DNA of 6,624 bases, taken from Clostridiales bacterium UBA3705. GTDB taxonomy: Bacteria > Bacillota_A > Clostridia > Oscillospirales > Oscillospiraceae. The stretch's first letter is position 1; every line of letters begins with the position of its first letter. The DNA lies in assembly GCA_002372735.1 (NCBI GenBank), contig DFIE01000162.1, positions 1 to 6,624 on the forward strand, in the 5' to 3' direction. Under the pieces are notes generated by a model. The model made no database searches, was not told where the DNA came from, and was given only the letters and a program-made list of their open reading frames with translations. Shown one piece after another: positions 5,454 through 6,624 of the stretch. The position numbers and the translations under genes were made by a program.

Positions 5454-6602
5454 ATGGCAGATCGCATTGTTCTGAACACCATCTCCTACCACGGCCATGG
5501 CGCCATCGAAAACATCGTGCCCGAGCTGACCAAGCGCGGCTACAAAAAGGCCTTTGTCACCTCTGACGCGGACCTGCTCAAGTTTGGCGTGACCCAAAAG
5601 GTCACCGCCCTGCTGGATGCCGCCGGCTTTGCCTACAGCGTCTACAGCGACATCAAGCCCAACCCCACCATCGAAAACGTACAGAACGGTGTGGCCGCCT
5701 TTAAGGCTGCCGAGGCCGACTGCATCATCGCCATCGGCGGCGGCTCCTCCATGGACACCGCCAAAGCCATCGGCATCATCATCGAGAACCCCGAGTTCGC
5801 CGACGTCCGCTCCCTGGAGGGCGTGGCCCCCACCAAGAAGCACGCCGTGTTCACCATCGCCGTGCCCACCACCGCCGGCACCGCCGCGGAGGTCACCATC
5901 AACTACGTCATCACCGACGTGGAAAAGAAGCGCAAGTTCGTCTGCGTGGACACCAACGACATCCCCGAGATCGCCGTGGTAGACCCCGACATGATGGCCT
6001 CTATGCCCAAGGGCCTCACCGCCGCCACCGGTATGGACGCCCTGACCCACGCCATTGAGGGCTACATCACCAAGGGCCACTGCGCCATCTCCGATATGTT
6101 CCACCTGGAGGCCATCCGGCTGATTGCCGCCAACCTGCGCGGCGCCGTGGCCAACACCCCCGAGGGCCGTGAGGGCATGGCCCTGGGCCAGTACATCGCC
6201 GGCATGGGCTTCTCCAACGTGGGCTTGGGCATTGTCCACTCCATGGCCCACGGCCTGTCCGCCCTGTATGACACCCCCCACGGTGTGGCCTGCGCCATCC
6301 TGCTGCCGGTGGGTCTGGAATACAACAAGCCCGCCGCCGGCGAGCGCTACCGCGCCGTGGGCAAGGCCATGGAGGTCGCCGGCATTGACCGTATGACCGA
6401 CGCCGAGGCCGCCGACGCCACCATCGCCGCGGTGAAGAAGCTCTCCGCCGACGTGGGCATCCCCGCCAATCTCCACGGCATCCTCAAGGAGGAGGACATC
6501 CGCTTCCTGTCCGAGTCCGCCTTTGCCGACGCCTGCTGCCCGGGCAACCCCCGCGACACCAGCGTGGAAGAGATCATCGAGCTGTACAAGAGCCAGCTGT
6601 AA
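5454..6602 (+). CDS. fucO: Lactaldehyde reductase / L-1,2-propanediol oxidoreductase (iron-dependent alcohol dehydrogenase)
   Basis: Complete 382-residue group III (iron-containing) alcohol dehydrogenase. It is very similar along its whole length to E. coli FucO as I remember it (about the same length, with shared blocks AIPTTAGTAAEVTINYVITD-like, KFVCVD, ALTHAIEGYIT and GQYxAGMGFSNVGLG). The enzyme reduces L-lactaldehyde to (S)-1,2-propanediol with NADH in the cytosol, the redox-balancing last step of anaerobic fucose or rhamnose fermentation. The nucleotide-binding GGGSS is at 95-99. The metal ligands align as D195 and H199 (GMDALTH), H262 (VHSMAH) and H276 (TPHGVA). The start codon ATG has GGAGG 9 nt upstream and a promoter further up. 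The frame remains open far upstream, but that part is antisense to the BIG2 gene and is rejected. No fucose or rhamnose catabolic genes occur in the window, so the substrate could also be another short aldehyde or diol. Codon use is strongly biased to C-ending codons (GCC, ATC, GAC, CGC), unlike the CGG/GGG-rich aconitase, which suggests high expression. The last 22 bp after the stop show no terminator. Confidence 0.95.
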   Translation: MADRIVLNTISYHGHGAIENIVPELTKRGYKKAFVTSDADLLKFGVTQKVTALLDAAGFAYSVYSDIKPNPTIENVQNGVAAFKAAEADCIIAIGGGSSMDTAKAIGIIIENPEFADVRSLEGVAPTKKHAVFTIAVPTTAGTAAEVTINYVITDVEKKRKFVCVDTNDIPEIAVVDPDMMASMPKGLTAATGMDALTHAIEGYITKGHCAISDMFHLEAIRLIAANLRGAVANTPEGREGMALGQYIAGMGFSNVGLGIVHSMAHGLSALYDTPHGVACAILLPVGLEYNKPAAGERYRAVGKAMEVAGIDRMTDAEAADATIAAVKKLSADVGIPANLHGILKEEDIRFLSESAFADACCPGNPRDTSVEEIIELYKSQL

Positions 6603-6624
6603 TACTGAGCTGCAATAAAACGAT

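Noticed and set aside
1..6624. Mobile element, CRISPR array, toxin-antitoxin or defence cluster
   Set aside because: There are no transposase or integrase frames, terminal repeats, spaced direct repeats or known defence motifs. The UvrX-like polymerase can occur on mobile elements, but nothing adjacent supports that here.

Overview
The window is GC-rich bacterial DNA with Shine-Dalgarno sites of the Firmicutes kind (AGGAGG, GGGAGG, AAGGAG) and TATAAT -10 boxes. Three things point to a high-GC gut clostridium, probably Oscillospirales (Ruminococcaceae/Oscillospiraceae): membrane proteins with an N-terminal zinc ribbon and extracellular BIG2 domains joined by Pro/Thr/Glu linkers, a UvrX-like Y-family polymerase, and a single-chain aconitase. 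The genus cannot be fixed from the sequence alone.

Layout. Five genes lie on the minus strand and one on the plus strand. Read from right to left, the minus-strand genes are: a zinc-ribbon / coiled-coil / one-membrane-segment / two-BIG2 protein (5234-4053); a small zinc-ribbon protein with two membrane segments (4005-3571), ending in a good intrinsic terminator (3523-3560); an aconitase (3458-1497); a low-molecular-weight protein tyrosine phosphatase (1403-918); and a UvrX/DinB-type Y-family polymerase (850 to beyond base 1). The polymerase frame has an in-frame TAA at codon 171, although homology continues without a shift on both sides. The plus-strand gene (5454-6602) is a complete lactaldehyde reductase / 1,2-propanediol oxidoreductase (fucO), divergent from the zinc-ribbon pair across a 219-bp region that holds both promoters.

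Transcription units inferred from sequence. (1) The two zinc-ribbon genes form one operon with its own promoter (5311-5339) and terminator. (2) The aconitase and the phosphatase probably share a transcript, since no terminator or convincing promoter separates them. (3) The polymerase has its own near-consensus promoter, whose -35 box begins 3 bp beyond the phosphatase stop codon. (4) fucO has an extended -10 promoter with a poor -35, which suggests activator dependence.

Function. The genes do not form one pathway: fermentative lactaldehyde reduction, citrate/isocitrate interconversion, phosphotyrosine removal, translesion synthesis and an uncharacterised envelope protein pair sit side by side. 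I see no CRISPR array, tRNA, rRNA, insertion sequence or obvious new defence system. The points most worth a second look are the interrupted polymerase, the paired zinc-ribbon membrane proteins, and the hairpins placed just before Shine-Dalgarno sites.
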